Positions 42,657 to 51,496 of a DNA stretch of 64,000 nt are shown in pieces; position 1 is the stretch's first letter; each line of letters opens with the position of its first letter. The stretch covers positions 1,302,001 through 1,366,000 of the forward strand of contig NZ_CP166769.1 in NCBI RefSeq assembly GCF_041345015.1, read 5' to 3'. The DNA comes from Bartonella sp. DGB1 (lineage in GTDB: Bacteria > Pseudomonadota > Alphaproteobacteria > Rhizobiales > Rhizobiaceae). The notes under the pieces are model-generated. The model did no database searches and had not been told where the DNA came from. It worked only from the letters and a program-made list of their open reading frames with translations. The position numbers and the translations under genes are program-made.

Positions 42657-43156
42657 GATATAAGTTCTCTTATTTTATAAGCTCTTTCTGATTGTAAGTG
42701 ATAAAAATGACAAAGTGCAATAGCTAGAGCGTCTGAAGAATCATTATTACCTAATTCAGCCTTAGGCAATAAATGTTTTATCATATAACGTATCTGTTCT
42801 TTACCCGCATGCCCTACACCTAAAATAGTTTTTTTTATCTGATTAGGTGCATATTCAGCTATTATCAATCCTCTTTGTGCTGGTGCTAATAAACAAATCC
42901 CTCTAGCTTGCCCTAATTTTAGGGTTGCTTGCGCATCTTTATTTACAAAAACATATTCTACTGACACTTCCTCAGGTTGAAATTTATCTAACAAATTAAT
43001 TAAATTGTCATACAAATATGCGAGACGATTAGCCAAATTTTCTTCAGGATCAGTCTTGATAGTACCACAAGCAACATAATTTAATTTATTAGCTACGGAT
43101 TCTATCACGCCCCATCCTAGGTTACGTAAACCTGGATCTATCCCTAATATTCGCAT
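42653..43156 (-). CDS. ruvC: crossover junction endodeoxyribonuclease RuvC
   Basis: Cuts Holliday junctions symmetrically. RNase H-like fold with catalytic acids in ILGIDPGLRNLGWG (Asp7), VSVEYVFVNKDA (Glu near 66) and the C-terminal NNDSSDALAIALCH block. 167 residues. First gene of the ruvCAB operon, 4 bases after the RcdA-like gene. yebC, a frequent upstream neighbour, is about 5 kb away here. Confidence 0.95.
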   Translation of the reverse strand: MRILGIDPGLRNLGWGVIESVANKLNYVACGTIKTDPEENLANRLAYLYDNLINLLDKFQPEEVSVEYVFVNKDAQATLKLGQARGICLLAPAQRGLIIAEYAPNQIKKTILGVGHAGKEQIRYMIKHLLPKAELGNNDSSDALAIALCHFYHLQSERAYKIRELIS

Positions 43157-43160
43157 CTTA

Positions 43161-43631
43161 TTACTTCCGCAATGATTCTTTTAATTTGTCTAGTTGCTTT
43201 GCTACTGGATTCTCGGTAGTCTCCATTTGTTGCTCTGCCTCTATTAACTGTTTATGAAATCTCCATATTTTTTTAAAAAGCTCTTCTATACTTAAAGCCA
43301 TTGAGCTCCATTGTTGTTTATCCTCTTCTGTTGCTATTAGAGGTTTTAACATTATTTTATCTCGCTCACTTTGCATTTGTTGATAGGATATTTCTCCCTC
43401 TAATAGTGATCTATACAATAATATCCAACAAACCATATGCATAAATTGCGTCATTTGCTTATCTGGTAAATTATATTTACTTTGATTAGCAGTAGAATGT
43501 AGTTCTGCCATAATTGTCATTGTTTGATTATATAATGAGGGAAACTCACGTGAGAAAGATTCATGAACAACAGACAAAATATGCTGGGGTAACTGATCAA
43601 ACCCTACTAAATTTTTATTTTTTTTTACCAT
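43161..43631 (-). CDS. rcdA: DUF1465 / RcdA-like cell-cycle proteolysis adaptor
   Basis: 156 residues, all-helical in appearance. It resembles the DUF1465 family, whose Caulobacter member RcdA is an adaptor for ClpXP degradation of CtrA: SFSREFPSLYNQTMTIMAEL at the N-terminal side and the core MVCWILLYRSLLEGEIS, followed by a polar coiled segment. The match is by motif shape and composition from memory, so the gene symbol is tentative. It lies 4 bases before ruvC and is divergent from the thiE-like gene. The presence of divL and trcR homologues in the window makes a CtrA-linked role plausible. Confidence 0.6.
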   Translation of the reverse strand: MVKKNKNLVGFDQLPQHILSVVHESFSREFPSLYNQTMTIMAELHSTANQSKYNLPDKQMTQFMHMVCWILLYRSLLEGEISYQQMQSERDKIMLKPLIATEEDKQQWSSMALSIEELFKKIWRFHKQLIEAEQQMETTENPVAKQLDKLKESLRK

Positions 43632-43694
43632 TGAATTACTTTATACTATCTATAATTTATCTTAACAACGAAATTTATAATTATTAGGTTATTT

Positions 43695-44336
43695 ATGTAC
43701 AAAGTTAGCGCAGATTCAAGTATTTTCTCCCCTTTTATTTTAACAATCAATAGTGATATTAAGAAAAAAAATGAGATTCTACCTTATTTATTAACCAAAT
43801 TACCCTTTACCAGTGTAATTTTATACACAGAAACTAACGATGAAATATCTTTCCAAAAAAATATTACTGATTTAATTCCATTAATTCAATCATTTAATAC
43901 AGCGGCTCTCGTCGCGGATCACACTCGTGTTGCAGGCAGAACATCTGCTGATGGTATTTACCTAGAAAAAAATCTTGACCAATATGAAATATTGAAACAA
44001 AAAGATAAAAATATTATCGGTATAGGTAATATGACGAGCCGTCACCAATCTTTAGAATGGGGTGAAAAACAACCTGATTTTATATTTTTTGGTAAATTAA
44101 ATCATGATAATAAACCTAAAGCACATGCTAGAAATATAGCCTTAAGTGAATGGTGGGCAGAATTAATAGAAATACCTTGTGTTATTCAAGCTGGTAACCA
44201 TCCAGATTCGTTAGCAGCAGCTGCAAAAACTGGCGCTGATTTTATCGCTATAGAAAATATGCTTTTTGATAATCCTATTGAATCAATAATAGAAGTATGT
44301 CAAAAATTCTTACAAAATTATAAAGATATATATTAA
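43695..44336 (+). CDS. thiamine phosphate synthase-like protein
   Basis: 213-residue TIM-barrel protein of the ThiE/TenI superfamily. Visible blocks are ALVADHTRVAGRTSADGIYL, the IIGIGNMTSRHQSLEWGE segment, PDFIFFGKL and the phosphate-binding-like AAAAKTGADFIAIE. The usual ThiE motifs for pyrophosphate and thiazole phosphate are weak, and this position next to efp is typical of an alphaproteobacterial ThiE-like paralogue of unknown substrate. It should not be read as evidence of thiamine synthesis; no other thi gene is in the window. Confidence 0.75.
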   Translation: MYKVSADSSIFSPFILTINSDIKKKNEILPYLLTKLPFTSVILYTETNDEISFQKNITDLIPLIQSFNTAALVADHTRVAGRTSADGIYLEKNLDQYEILKQKDKNIIGIGNMTSRHQSLEWGEKQPDFIFFGKLNHDNKPKAHARNIALSEWWAELIEIPCVIQAGNHPDSLAAAAKTGADFIAIENMLFDNPIESIIEVCQKFLQNYKDIY

Positions 44337-44398
44337 TTTAAAATAAATTATGTTATTAAACATAATCCAAAATAATCAATTTGAATAACGGACGCAAA

Positions 44399-44962
44399 AT
44401 GAAAATTAACGGTAACGAAATAAAACCTGGCAATGTAATAGAGCACAACGGCGGTTTATGGGTAGCAGTAAAAACTAACTCTGTAAAACCTGGTAAAGGT
44501 GGTGCATATAATCAAGTAGAACTTAAAAATCTAATCAATGGTACTAAATTAAATGAACGTTTCCGTTCTGCTGAAACAGTTGAAAAAGTAAGACTTGAAC
44601 AAAAAGATTTTATATATTTATATACTCAAGAATCTTCTATAATTTTTATGGATTCTGAAACTTATGAACAATTAGAATTACAAGCTGATTTTATAGGTGA
44701 ACGTGTTGCATTTTTACAAGAAAATATGAAAGTTACTGTAGAATTTTACCAAGAAAAACCTATAGGTATATCTCTCCCTGATCAAGTAATATTGACTGTT
44801 ATTGAAGCAGATCCAGTAGTCAAAGGTCAAACAGCAGCTTCTTCATATAAACCAGCTATCTTAGAAAATAAAATTCGCGTCATGGTACCACCCTTCATTG
44901 AAGCCGGAGAAAAAATACTAATAGACACCAATGAAATAACTTATTTACGTCGTGCCGATTAA
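44399..44962 (+). CDS. efp: elongation factor P
   Basis: Relieves ribosome stalling on polyproline. Three beta-barrel domains. The tip loop [12 protein letters not shown] carries Lys33, the position lysylated by EpmA in other bacteria (no epmA or epmB in the window). C-terminal block TRPYKP-like is replaced by [15 protein letters not shown] at 44399 begins [12 protein letters not shown]; the frame extends to a TTG at 44381, but the shorter form matches the family. It is 20 bases before suhB. Confidence 0.94.
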   Translation: MKINGNEIKPGNVIEHNGGLWVAVKTNSVKPGKGGAYNQVELKNLINGTKLNERFRSAETVEKVRLEQKDFIYLYTQESSIIFMDSETYEQLELQADFIGERVAFLQENMKVTVEFYQEKPIGISLPDQVILTVIEADPVVKGQTAASSYKPAILENKIRVMVPPFIEAGEKILIDTNEITYLRRAD

Positions 44963-44982
44963 TATAACTAACAAGGTGTTTT

Positions 44983-45765
44983 ATGTCCCGTTCTGCTTTA
45001 TTAAATGTCATGGTTCAAGCTGCTTTAAAAGCAGGTAAAGCCTTAAATAGATATTTTAACGAAATTGAAAAACTACAAGTCTCCTTAAAAGGCCCTGGAG
45101 ACTATGTAACTCACGCCGATAAAAAAGCTGAGCAAATAATATTTGAAGAACTACAATATGCGCGCCCTGATTATGGGTTTATTATGGAAGAACGCGGCGA
45201 GATACCGGGTAAAGACAAACAACATCGCTGGATTGTTGATCCGCTAGATGGTACAACTAATTTCCTGCACGGACTACCTTTCTTTGCTATTTCGATAGCA
45301 TTAGAGCGACAAGGACAAATTGTAGCCGCTGTAATCTATAACCCTGTTCTAGATGAATTATTCACAGCAGAAAAAGGTGGCGGGGTTTTTCTCAATGATA
45401 GAAGAATACGCGTAGCTAATCGTAGGCTTCTAGTTGATTCGATTGTAGCTACTGGTATACCTTCTATAGCTCATCCGAATCATGGACAATATATTTCAGA
45501 ACTAAAAAATCTAATGACAGAAGTAGCTAGCATTAGACATTTAGGTGCCGCATCACTTAATCTTGCTTATGTAGCTGCCGGTAAACTTGATGGATATTGG
45601 GAAAACAACCTAAAACCTTGGGATATTGCTGCAGGATTATTAATGGTTCGTGAGGCGGGTGGATTTGTAACCGACCGCAGCAATAGATTAGATGTGCTAT
45701 TTAATAATTCTCTAGTAGCCGGCAATGAATATATTCATAAAGCTTTATTAAAATTATGGTCTTAA
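44983..45765 (+). CDS. suhB: inositol monophosphatase family protein
   Basis: Magnesium-dependent sugar phosphatase family (SuhB/IMPase). Metal-binding motifs are present: IMEERGE, WIVDPLDGTTNFLHGLPFF and the later WENNLKPWDIAAG. 260 residues, normal. The ATG follows AAGGTG. It is cotranscribed with efp, as in many alphaproteobacteria. The exact substrate, and any role in rRNA maturation like E. coli SuhB, cannot be told. Confidence 0.92.
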   Translation: MSRSALLNVMVQAALKAGKALNRYFNEIEKLQVSLKGPGDYVTHADKKAEQIIFEELQYARPDYGFIMEERGEIPGKDKQHRWIVDPLDGTTNFLHGLPFFAISIALERQGQIVAAVIYNPVLDELFTAEKGGGVFLNDRRIRVANRRLLVDSIVATGIPSIAHPNHGQYISELKNLMTEVASIRHLGAASLNLAYVAAGKLDGYWENNLKPWDIAAGLLMVREAGGFVTDRSNRLDVLFNNSLVAGNEYIHKALLKLWS

Positions 45766-45798
45766 CAATAGAAAATAATATTAAATTATTTTCTATTG
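45766..45798. terminator. bidirectional terminator between suhB and the ABC exporter
   Basis: 14-bp perfect stem CAATAGAAAATAAT / ATTATTTTCTATTG with a 5-base loop in the convergent spacer. Its right arm overlaps the stop codon of the minus-strand exporter gene. Confidence 0.65.
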
Positions 45799-47538
45799 AG
45801 GGAATTGTAACTTAACTAAGTTAGCATATAATCCTTTTCTTGCAATTAGATCTTTATGTGTTCCCTCTTCTAAAATTTTACCCTCCTCTAGCACAAAGAT
45901 TCTATCTGCATTTACTACTGTTGATAATCTATGTGCTATCACAAAAGTAGTACGATCTTTTCGTAAATTCTCCAAAGCACATTGAATTAATTCTTCGCTA
46001 GCCGCATCTAACGCTGAAGTAGCTTCATCTAATAATAAGATAGGTTTATTACGCAATAAGGCTCTTGCTATCGCTATCCTTTGTCTTTGACCACCAGATA
46101 AAGACAATCCTCTTTCACCTATTTGTTCATCATATTTATTTGGTAATTTTTCAATAAATTCCGCTGCATAAGATAATTTAGAGGCTTTTTCTATTTCCTC
46201 CATTGATATATCCTCTAAACCAAAACTGATATTTTCTGCTATCGTACCAGAAAAAATATCAACATTTTGCGATACAACTGATAATTGTGATCGTGACCAA
46301 GTCAAATTATGTTCACCTAATTGCTGTTGATCAAAAAATATTCTACCTTTTGTAGGAGAATAAAATTGTTGCAATAAAGCAAAAATAGTAGATTTACCTG
46401 CCCCTGATGCGCCTACAAAAGCAATTGTCTCCCCTGCCTGCACCTTAAAATTTAAATTACTTAATATCTCCTCATCTGGTCTTATTGGATAAGAGAAAGA
46501 AATATTCTCAAACGTGACACTACCCTGAACCTCCGTAGAAGTTACAACATTATTCACCACTGACTCTAATTGTTGATAAGACATAATAATCCATATTCTC
46601 TCTACAGCCCCAATTAATTCTAATAATGCAGTTCCAGTACCAGATAATTGAGTCGCAGCACTACCAGCTAACAAAGCATACATTACAAATTGGCTAAATT
46701 CGCCTGCTGTCATTTTATTATTAATAACATCTAAAGCGCCAAACCATAAAGTAGCTAAAATACTCATAAATACAACAAATAAAATAACACCAAATAAGAT
46801 TGAACGCATCCAAATAGCTGACTTAGATTTAGCAAAAACAACATTTACTAAATTAGCAAAATATTTTAGGGTATAAGCTTCTGCCGTAAAGGATTTAACT
46901 GTACGAATAGCAGATAAAGTTTCACTAGCATATATATTCATTTTAGCTAAATGATCTTGTACTTGCTTAGATTTTTTACTTACTAACCGACCAACGCTAA
47001 TAATAACAGCTAAAATTATAGGTATACAAACAGACACAATTAAAGCTAATTTAAAGTTACTTATAAACATCATTATAAAAGCGCCCATACCCATAATAAT
47101 ATTACGAAAGATTATCGAAAAACGAATAGCAATATGAGATTTGATCAGAGCACTATCTGAGGATATCAAAGAAACCATATCACCTGAATGCTGTTTATCA
47201 AAATAAGCAATAGGCAAACTAATAAGATTTTTAAAGAGATTTTTTTGCAATGAAAAAACAACAGCCTCTCCTAAGGCCCCAACAAAATAGGCGCGCATAG
47301 ACGAAGTAAGCGCCCATAAAAAAATAAAAAACATAAATAAAAAGAAATAATTAATTATCTGATCTTTCGACAACGAAAAAATATGATCCATAGCGTAACG
47401 AACGCCCATAGGTAATAATAAAGTTAAACCAGCTGCTAAAATTAGAAACAATATAGCTCCAACTAATAAACCTTTGTGGATAAAAACATATCTACTAATA
47501 AATTGACGAAATTTAACTGATGTAAAAAGCTGCCGCAT
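45793..47538 (-). CDS. ABC exporter, fused membrane and ATPase domains (MsbA/ATM1 type)
   Basis: Half-transporter with six membrane segments (about residues 10-310 from this start) and a nucleotide-binding domain: Walker A GASGAGKST, signature LSGGQRQRIAIARAL, Walker B PILLLDEATSALD and the switch His in VIAHRLST. The frame is open to 47619. I prefer the ATG at 47538 because AAGAGA lies upstream and because a start at 47619 would leave only 32 bases for the divergent rpmE promoter. Substrate unknown; lipid or lipid A export is the family default. Confidence 0.88.
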   Translation of the reverse strand: MRQLFTSVKFRQFISRYVFIHKGLLVGAILFLILAAGLTLLLPMGVRYAMDHIFSLSKDQIINYFFLFMFFIFLWALTSSMRAYFVGALGEAVVFSLQKNLFKNLISLPIAYFDKQHSGDMVSLISSDSALIKSHIAIRFSIIFRNIIMGMGAFIMMFISNFKLALIVSVCIPIILAVIISVGRLVSKKSKQVQDHLAKMNIYASETLSAIRTVKSFTAEAYTLKYFANLVNVVFAKSKSAIWMRSILFGVILFVVFMSILATLWFGALDVINNKMTAGEFSQFVMYALLAGSAATQLSGTGTALLELIGAVERIWIIMSYQQLESVVNNVVTSTEVQGSVTFENISFSYPIRPDEEILSNLNFKVQAGETIAFVGASGAGKSTIFALLQQFYSPTKGRIFFDQQQLGEHNLTWSRSQLSVVSQNVDIFSGTIAENISFGLEDISMEEIEKASKLSYAAEFIEKLPNKYDEQIGERGLSLSGGQRQRIAIARALLRNKPILLLDEATSALDAASEELIQCALENLRKDRTTFVIAHRLSTVVNADRIFVLEEGKILEEGTHKDLIARKGLYANLVKLQFPQ

Positions 47539-47651
47539 ATAAAATTCTCTTGTTATCTGGTGAAGGATATTATATATAACTTGAAAATACATTCTAATCA
47601 TGTTAAATCCATAAAGCAATAATTGCTAATGTATAAATCTAGGAAAATCTC

Positions 47652-47873
47652 ATGAAAACTAACATTCATCCAGATTATCACACTATTAAAGTGGTCATGA
47701 CTGACGGAACTGAATATCTAACCCGCTCTACTTGGGGCAAAGAGGGCGACGTCCTTAACCTAGATATAGATCCTAAATCACATCCAGCATGGACTGGTGG
47801 CTCACAAACGCTTCTAGATCGTGGCGGTCGTGTATCTAAATTTAAAAATCGTTTTGGTAATCTAAGTCTATAA
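47652..47873 (+). CDS. rpmE: 50S ribosomal protein L31, zinc-free form
   Basis: 73-residue bL31 beginning [19 protein letters not shown] with the [22 protein letters not shown] core. There is no Cys, so this is the C-minus form that does not bind zinc. Good AGGAAAATCTC Shine-Dalgarno region upstream. Followed by a terminator at 47922-47965. Confidence 0.96.
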   Translation: MKTNIHPDYHTIKVVMTDGTEYLTRSTWGKEGDVLNLDIDPKSHPAWTGGSQTLLDRGGRVSKFKNRFGNLSL

Positions 47874-47921
47874 TAGATCAACTTAATCTTACCACTGATA
47901 TCTGAAACTATTTCATATTAA

Positions 47922-47965
47922 AATAACACTAAGACAATATATAATTTTCTTAGTGTTATTTCTTT
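47922..47965 (+). terminator. rho-independent terminator of rpmE
   Basis: 12-bp perfect stem AATAACACTAAG / CTTAGTGTTATT with a 15-base loop, followed by TCTTTATCTT. Confidence 0.75.
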
Positions 47966-47985
47966 ATCTTATTTTAGCATCGCTC

Positions 47986-48019
47986 CATGCATTTCATCTA
48001 AACATGCATTTCATCTAAA
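47986..48019. repeat. 17-base tandem direct repeat
   Basis: CATGCATTTCATCTAAA occurs twice with no gap. A small, probably recent slippage event. Confidence 0.9.
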
Positions 48020-48269
48020 ATTGTTATAGTAACTAATATTGATATCTAATGATAAAATTACCATTGTTATAGCTACTCCATAATAGCAAATTTGTGGAGC
48101 TAATTGATTAGCTTATAATAATACATATAAGCTAATCAAATAACATTATTATAACAACAAGCTATTTGCGTAAGCATAAATTATATAACAAAATGCGACT
48201 ACTATAGCTATCTCGCGTTAACAGAATCATATAAGCACAAACAATTAATAAATATTACAATAATTGCTA

Positions 48270-49016
48270 TTATTTAGATAATTTTTCCAATATCTCATCA
48301 CTTATTTCAAAATTAGCGTAAACATTTTGGACATCGTCATCTTCTTCTAATGTATTTATTAATTTTAATATAGATGTAGCTTTTTCTTCATCTACTGGAG
48401 TAGTTGTGACTGGTTTCCAGATAATTTTCAATGATTCTGCACCGCCAAATTTTACTTCCAAAGCTTTAGAAATATCGCTTATATCTTCAAATACACAGTA
48501 AATGATATGTTTTTCATCTTCAAAAGAAACATCTTCAGCGCCCAATTCTATCGCAATATCCATCATTTCTTCTACAGTAGCGACATCTTTATTATATATA
48601 ATTTCACCTACGCGATTAAACATAAATGCAACAGACCCGGTTTCCCCTAAAGAACCACCTGATTTAGTGAAAGCGGCTCTTACATTGGAAGCTGTACGGT
48701 TACGATTATCGGTTAAAGCTTCTACAATTACCGCTACTCCACCAGGCGCATATCCTTCGTAACGTATTTCTTCATAATTTCCTGAATCATTATTAGAAGC
48801 TCTTTTAATAGCTCTCTCAATATTATCTTTAGGCATTGACTGAGATCTAGCATTCATAATAGCGAGACGCAATCTTGGATTCATAGCAGGATCAGGTAAT
48901 CCATGTTTTGCAGCGACAGTGATTTCTCTACCTAATTTAGAGAATATTTTTGACTTAACAGCATCTTGTCTACCTTTACGGTGCATAATATTTTTAAATT
49001 GTGAATGTCCAGCCAT
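48270..49016 (-). CDS. yebC: YebC/PmpR family protein
   Basis: 248-residue member of the YebC/PmpR family, described both as DNA-binding regulators and, more recently, as translation factors. It begins [23 protein letters not shown]-type sequence and has the [17 protein letters not shown] core and a C-terminal [14 protein letters not shown] block. The ATG has AAAGGAAT upstream. In many alphaproteobacteria it sits beside ruvC; here it is separated. Confidence 0.94.
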   Translation of the reverse strand: MAGHSQFKNIMHRKGRQDAVKSKIFSKLGREITVAAKHGLPDPAMNPRLRLAIMNARSQSMPKDNIERAIKRASNNDSGNYEEIRYEGYAPGGVAVIVEALTDNRNRTASNVRAAFTKSGGSLGETGSVAFMFNRVGEIIYNKDVATVEEMMDIAIELGAEDVSFEDEKHIIYCVFEDISDISKALEVKFGGAESLKIIWKPVTTTPVDEEKATSILKLINTLEEDDDVQNVYANFEISDEILEKLSK

Positions 49017-49029
49017 AGGTAATTCCTTT

Positions 49030-49471
49030 AATTATCATCAAAAATTATATAACTACTTTCGGTTAAAATATCATATATACCAAGCTATCCTGCAAAAAAT
49101 TTAGATATATGAGTAGTCTAATTGATGTGTAATTTACCTTTAAACTATTTAATTTTCAAGGCACAAACTATCTGTAATCAAAAATTTACCAGATCTACAA
49201 CAAGTAACTTATAGATAAATCCCCTCTCTAGATCTAATTATAATTATGTTATTAACTTTACCTCTATTAAGATAGTCTCATTAATAATCATAATATACTT
49301 ACAACAAGCTAATTTCTAACTATGGATTTTTATTTATATTATATTGTAACAAGAGAAACTCCTTAAAGTGAGCTTGTTACTAAATTAAGTTAGCTAATAA
49401 TAATTTCTTTCAACATAATTTATTTTATATGTTAAACTACAAAAAAAAAATTTTTATAATCGGCTATTATG
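49030..49471 (-). repeat. probable decayed second copy of the fthC 3' end
   Basis: The spacer between yebC and fthC contains at 49045-49078 a minus-strand frame reading D-I-L-T-E-S-S-Y-I-I, matching the fthC C-terminus D-A-I-L-T-E-S-N-Y-I-I. TACTTTC in the block is at 49054 and 49501, an offset of 447 bases. A second shared block, AGATCTAAT, is at 49230 and 49701 (offset 471). The rest has drifted too far to align by eye. The spacer holds no other recognisable feature. Confidence 0.6.
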
Positions 49472-50068
49472 CTAACTATTCTTATTAACAATAATATAAT
49501 TACTTTCAGTTAAAATAGCATCCATTAAAATATCATATTGCTCTAATTCTATTTTAGGTAATTGCTGACAATCATAGCCTACCCCAACGCAATAAGGACG
49601 ATTCTCTTTACTAAAATTGGCTAAATATCTATCATAACAACCTTTACCATAACCTAATCTTCCACCAAATAAGTCAAAAGAGACTAACGGAACCAATAAT
49701 AGATCTAATCTTTTGATATGATTTTGTACGGCTGGAGCTAAAACCCCCATTTTATCTTTAATTAATTGATCTCCTAATTTATATGGAGAAAAAGACATTT
49801 GTAGATTATCTTGCATAACAGGCAAAGCAATTGAAACACCAACGGCTGATAAAGATTTCATTAAAGGTAGTACATCAATTTCAGATTTAATTGGAAAATA
49901 ACCACCCACCATAGGATTTGAAGATAATTTTAAGGAATTTAAAATATTACTCTTACCTACATCTACTAATTTTTGTGCAGCAAATTTTTTATAAGATGAA
50001 TCTATAGAATCACGTTTTTTTAATATTTCTTTTCTTAAAATAAATTTATTCACAATATCTATTTCCAA
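49472..50068 (-). CDS. fthC: 5-formyltetrahydrofolate cyclo-ligase
   Basis: Converts 5-formyl-THF to 5,10-methenyl-THF. 198 residues with RKEILKKRDS at the N-terminus, GYFPIKSEIDVLPL, and the ATP-binding GRLGYGKGCYDRYL block. It overlaps the end of the ymdB-like gene by 10 bases, so the pair is coupled. Linkage to the putative 6S RNA fits the widespread ssrS-fthC association. Confidence 0.92.
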   Translation of the reverse strand: MEIDIVNKFILRKEILKKRDSIDSSYKKFAAQKLVDVGKSNILNSLKLSSNPMVGGYFPIKSEIDVLPLMKSLSAVGVSIALPVMQDNLQMSFSPYKLGDQLIKDKMGVLAPAVQNHIKRLDLLLVPLVSFDLFGGRLGYGKGCYDRYLANFSKENRPYCVGVGYDCQQLPKIELEQYDILMDAILTESNYIIVNKNS

Positions 50069-50880
50069 AAAGAGGGGAACCTTGGTGCTAATGCGCCTCC
50101 AATAATAATTGGCTCTATTTTTTCAACCAACCCACTAGAATCAGATATATCTACACCAATACCACAAATCGTTATTTCCCCTATTGCTACTTCAAATTTC
50201 TTAGTATTTTTACCCAAAAACTTATTTAAGGGCTCCTGCTTGTCTAACCCTAAAGAAGAATCATAGTTACCACACATACCTAGATCACTAATATATCCTG
50301 TTCCTGCTGGCATAATTTTATAATCAGCAGTAGGAACGTGAGTATGTGTACCAACTAATAAAGATATACGACCATCCAAATAATGCCCTAAACATTGTTT
50401 CTCACTAGTAGCTTCTGCGTGAAAATCCACTATAATAGCATCAGCATATTGTCCTAAAGGACAATTTTTAATAATTTCTTCTGCTTTAGCAAAAGGATCA
50501 TCTAATTGCCCATACATATAGATTTTTCCCATTAAATTAGCTACTAAAACATTAGCTCCATTTCTTGCCCTATATAAACCACTCCCTTTACCATAAGTTG
50601 TATCAGGATAATTAGCAGGACGTAAAATTTTATCATTTTGCATTAAATAACGAGATAAACAATGTTTATCAAAAAAATGATTGCCAGTAGTTATTACATC
50701 TACTCCAGCATCAAATAAATTATCAGCTATATGACCTGTAATTCCAAAGCCATCAGCAGCATTTTCTCCATTGACGATAACAAAATCTAATTTACAATCA
50801 AAGATTAAATTGTTTAATAATTCACAAACAGCATTACAGCTATCTTCTCCAACAATATCTCCAAGAAATAGCAAACGCAT
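50059..50880 (-). CDS. YmdB family metallophosphoesterase
   Basis: 273-residue calcineurin-like phosphodiesterase of the YmdB/TIGR00282 family. Metal ligands are visible in FLGDIVGEDSC, VNGENAADGFG, TTGNHFFDK, DFHAEATSEK and GTHTHVPTAD. Homologues hydrolyse 2',3'-cAMP, and the Bacillus protein affects RNA turnover and development; the role here is unknown. ATG follows AGGTTAG. It lies between the putative 6S RNA and fthC. Confidence 0.9.
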   Translation of the reverse strand: MRLLFLGDIVGEDSCNAVCELLNNLIFDCKLDFVIVNGENAADGFGITGHIADNLFDAGVDVITTGNHFFDKHCLSRYLMQNDKILRPANYPDTTYGKGSGLYRARNGANVLVANLMGKIYMYGQLDDPFAKAEEIIKNCPLGQYADAIIVDFHAEATSEKQCLGHYLDGRISLLVGTHTHVPTADYKIMPAGTGYISDLGMCGNYDSSLGLDKQEPLNKFLGKNTKKFEVAIGEITICGIGVDISDSSGLVEKIEPIIIGGALAPRFPSFWK

Positions 50881-50950
50881 ATCTAACCTACATTAAATTT
50901 TGAACAAATCTTTATTATAAAACAATCAAAAACTTAATGATAAGATATTA

Positions 50951-51121
50951 AATTAACGAGCATCCACCATAACCGATGACAAAATTTGACCCCTATAGTA
51001 CCTATTGCTAGGTGGGCACCATATAGTAAGACCCACGGGTCAAACCAGAGACAGTTCCCTATAGAGATCTTAAGGTCCTTGGGGTTCAAGATGTCTGTCA
51101 AGAAAGGCAGAGTGCTCAATT
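50951..51121 (-). ncRNA. ssrS: probable 6S RNA
   Basis: A GC-richer, gene-free block of about 170 bases directly upstream of ymdB-fthC, where alphaproteobacteria often carry 6S RNA (zapA-ssrS-fthC). A -10 like TATTAT at 51129-51134 would start transcription near 51121. Ends pair (GAGCA 51113-51117 with TGCTC 50958-50962). Internal pairs are GACAG/CTGTC (51095-51099 with 51050-51054) and TTTGACCC/GGGTCAAA (51037-51044 with 50985-50992), and there is a CTTGAACC block seen in many 6S RNAs. The fold I can draw is not clearly the single rod expected, so the class is not certain. Confidence 0.5.
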
Positions 51122-51153
51122 ACATTGTATAATATATTTAATATAAAATCATT

Positions 51154-51177
51154 AAAAAAAACCCAGCCTTAGCTGGG
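51154..51177 (-). terminator. rho-independent terminator of rpmJ
   Basis: On the minus strand CCCAGC, loop TAAG, GCTGGG, then eight T residues. It lies about 90 bases after the rpmJ stop and insulates it from the putative 6S RNA promoter. Confidence 0.9.
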
Positions 51178-51264
51178 AAAATAAATAACACAAATAATTA
51201 CCCACAACATAAGCATATTGTTATATTATCAACTAAACTATAATCTAATTGATAATATAATAAT

Positions 51265-51390
51265 TTAACCTTGGCGCGCTTTAAATCTAGGGGCTGACTT
51301 ATTAATTATATACACACGCCCTTTACGACGAACTAAACGGTTATCCCTATGACGGGTTTTTAGTGCTTTAAGAGAATTTTTTATTTTCAT
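51265..51390 (-). CDS. rpmJ: 50S ribosomal protein L36, zinc-free form
   Basis: 41 residues beginning [18 protein letters not shown] and ending RFKARQG. It is the alternative, Cys-free bL36 (like E. coli YkgO), lacking the zinc ligands of the classic form. An in-frame ATG at 51396 would add Met-Asn. Identity is clear from the basic [18 protein letters not shown] core. It is transcribed alone, with a possible promoter at 51460-51488 and a strong terminator. Confidence 0.93.
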   Translation of the reverse strand: MKIKNSLKALKTRHRDNRLVRRKGRVYIINKSAPRFKARQG

Positions 51391-51459
51391 GTTCATCACC
51401 GACGTTAAAACTAATACAACAAGAACTCTGGAAAAAATTAATTTACCAAATTAGCCCAA

Positions 51460-51488
51460 TCAATAAAGAAAAATACTCTGATTGTCAA
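51460..51488 (-). promoter_or_regulatory. possible rpmJ promoter
   Basis: On the minus strand a perfect TTGACA (51483-51488), 17-base spacer and TATTGA (51460-51465, only 3 of 6). It is about 70 bases before the rpmJ start. The weak -10 keeps confidence low. Confidence 0.35.
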
Positions 51489-51496
51489 GTTAATAT

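Larger units (their letters stand above)
47874..48269. other. intergenic region between rpmE and yebC
   Basis: Convergent spacer. It contains the rpmE terminator, a 17-base direct repeat CATGCATTTCATCTAAA at 47986-48002 and 48003-48019, and a perfect 13-bp inverted repeat TTGATTAGCTTAT at 48104-48116 / 48127-48139 that may serve yebC. No coding sequence is apparent. Confidence 0.55.

Noticed and set aside
48104-48139. 13-bp inverted repeat downstream of yebC as a terminator
   Set aside because: Perfect stem but no T tract on either strand and more than 130 bases from the yebC stop; kept only as a described repeat in the spacer.
50934-51119. 61-codon minus-strand frame within the putative 6S RNA
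   Set aside because: No Shine-Dalgarno sequence, low-complexity Trp/Leu content, and it lies inside a block with RNA-like pairing.
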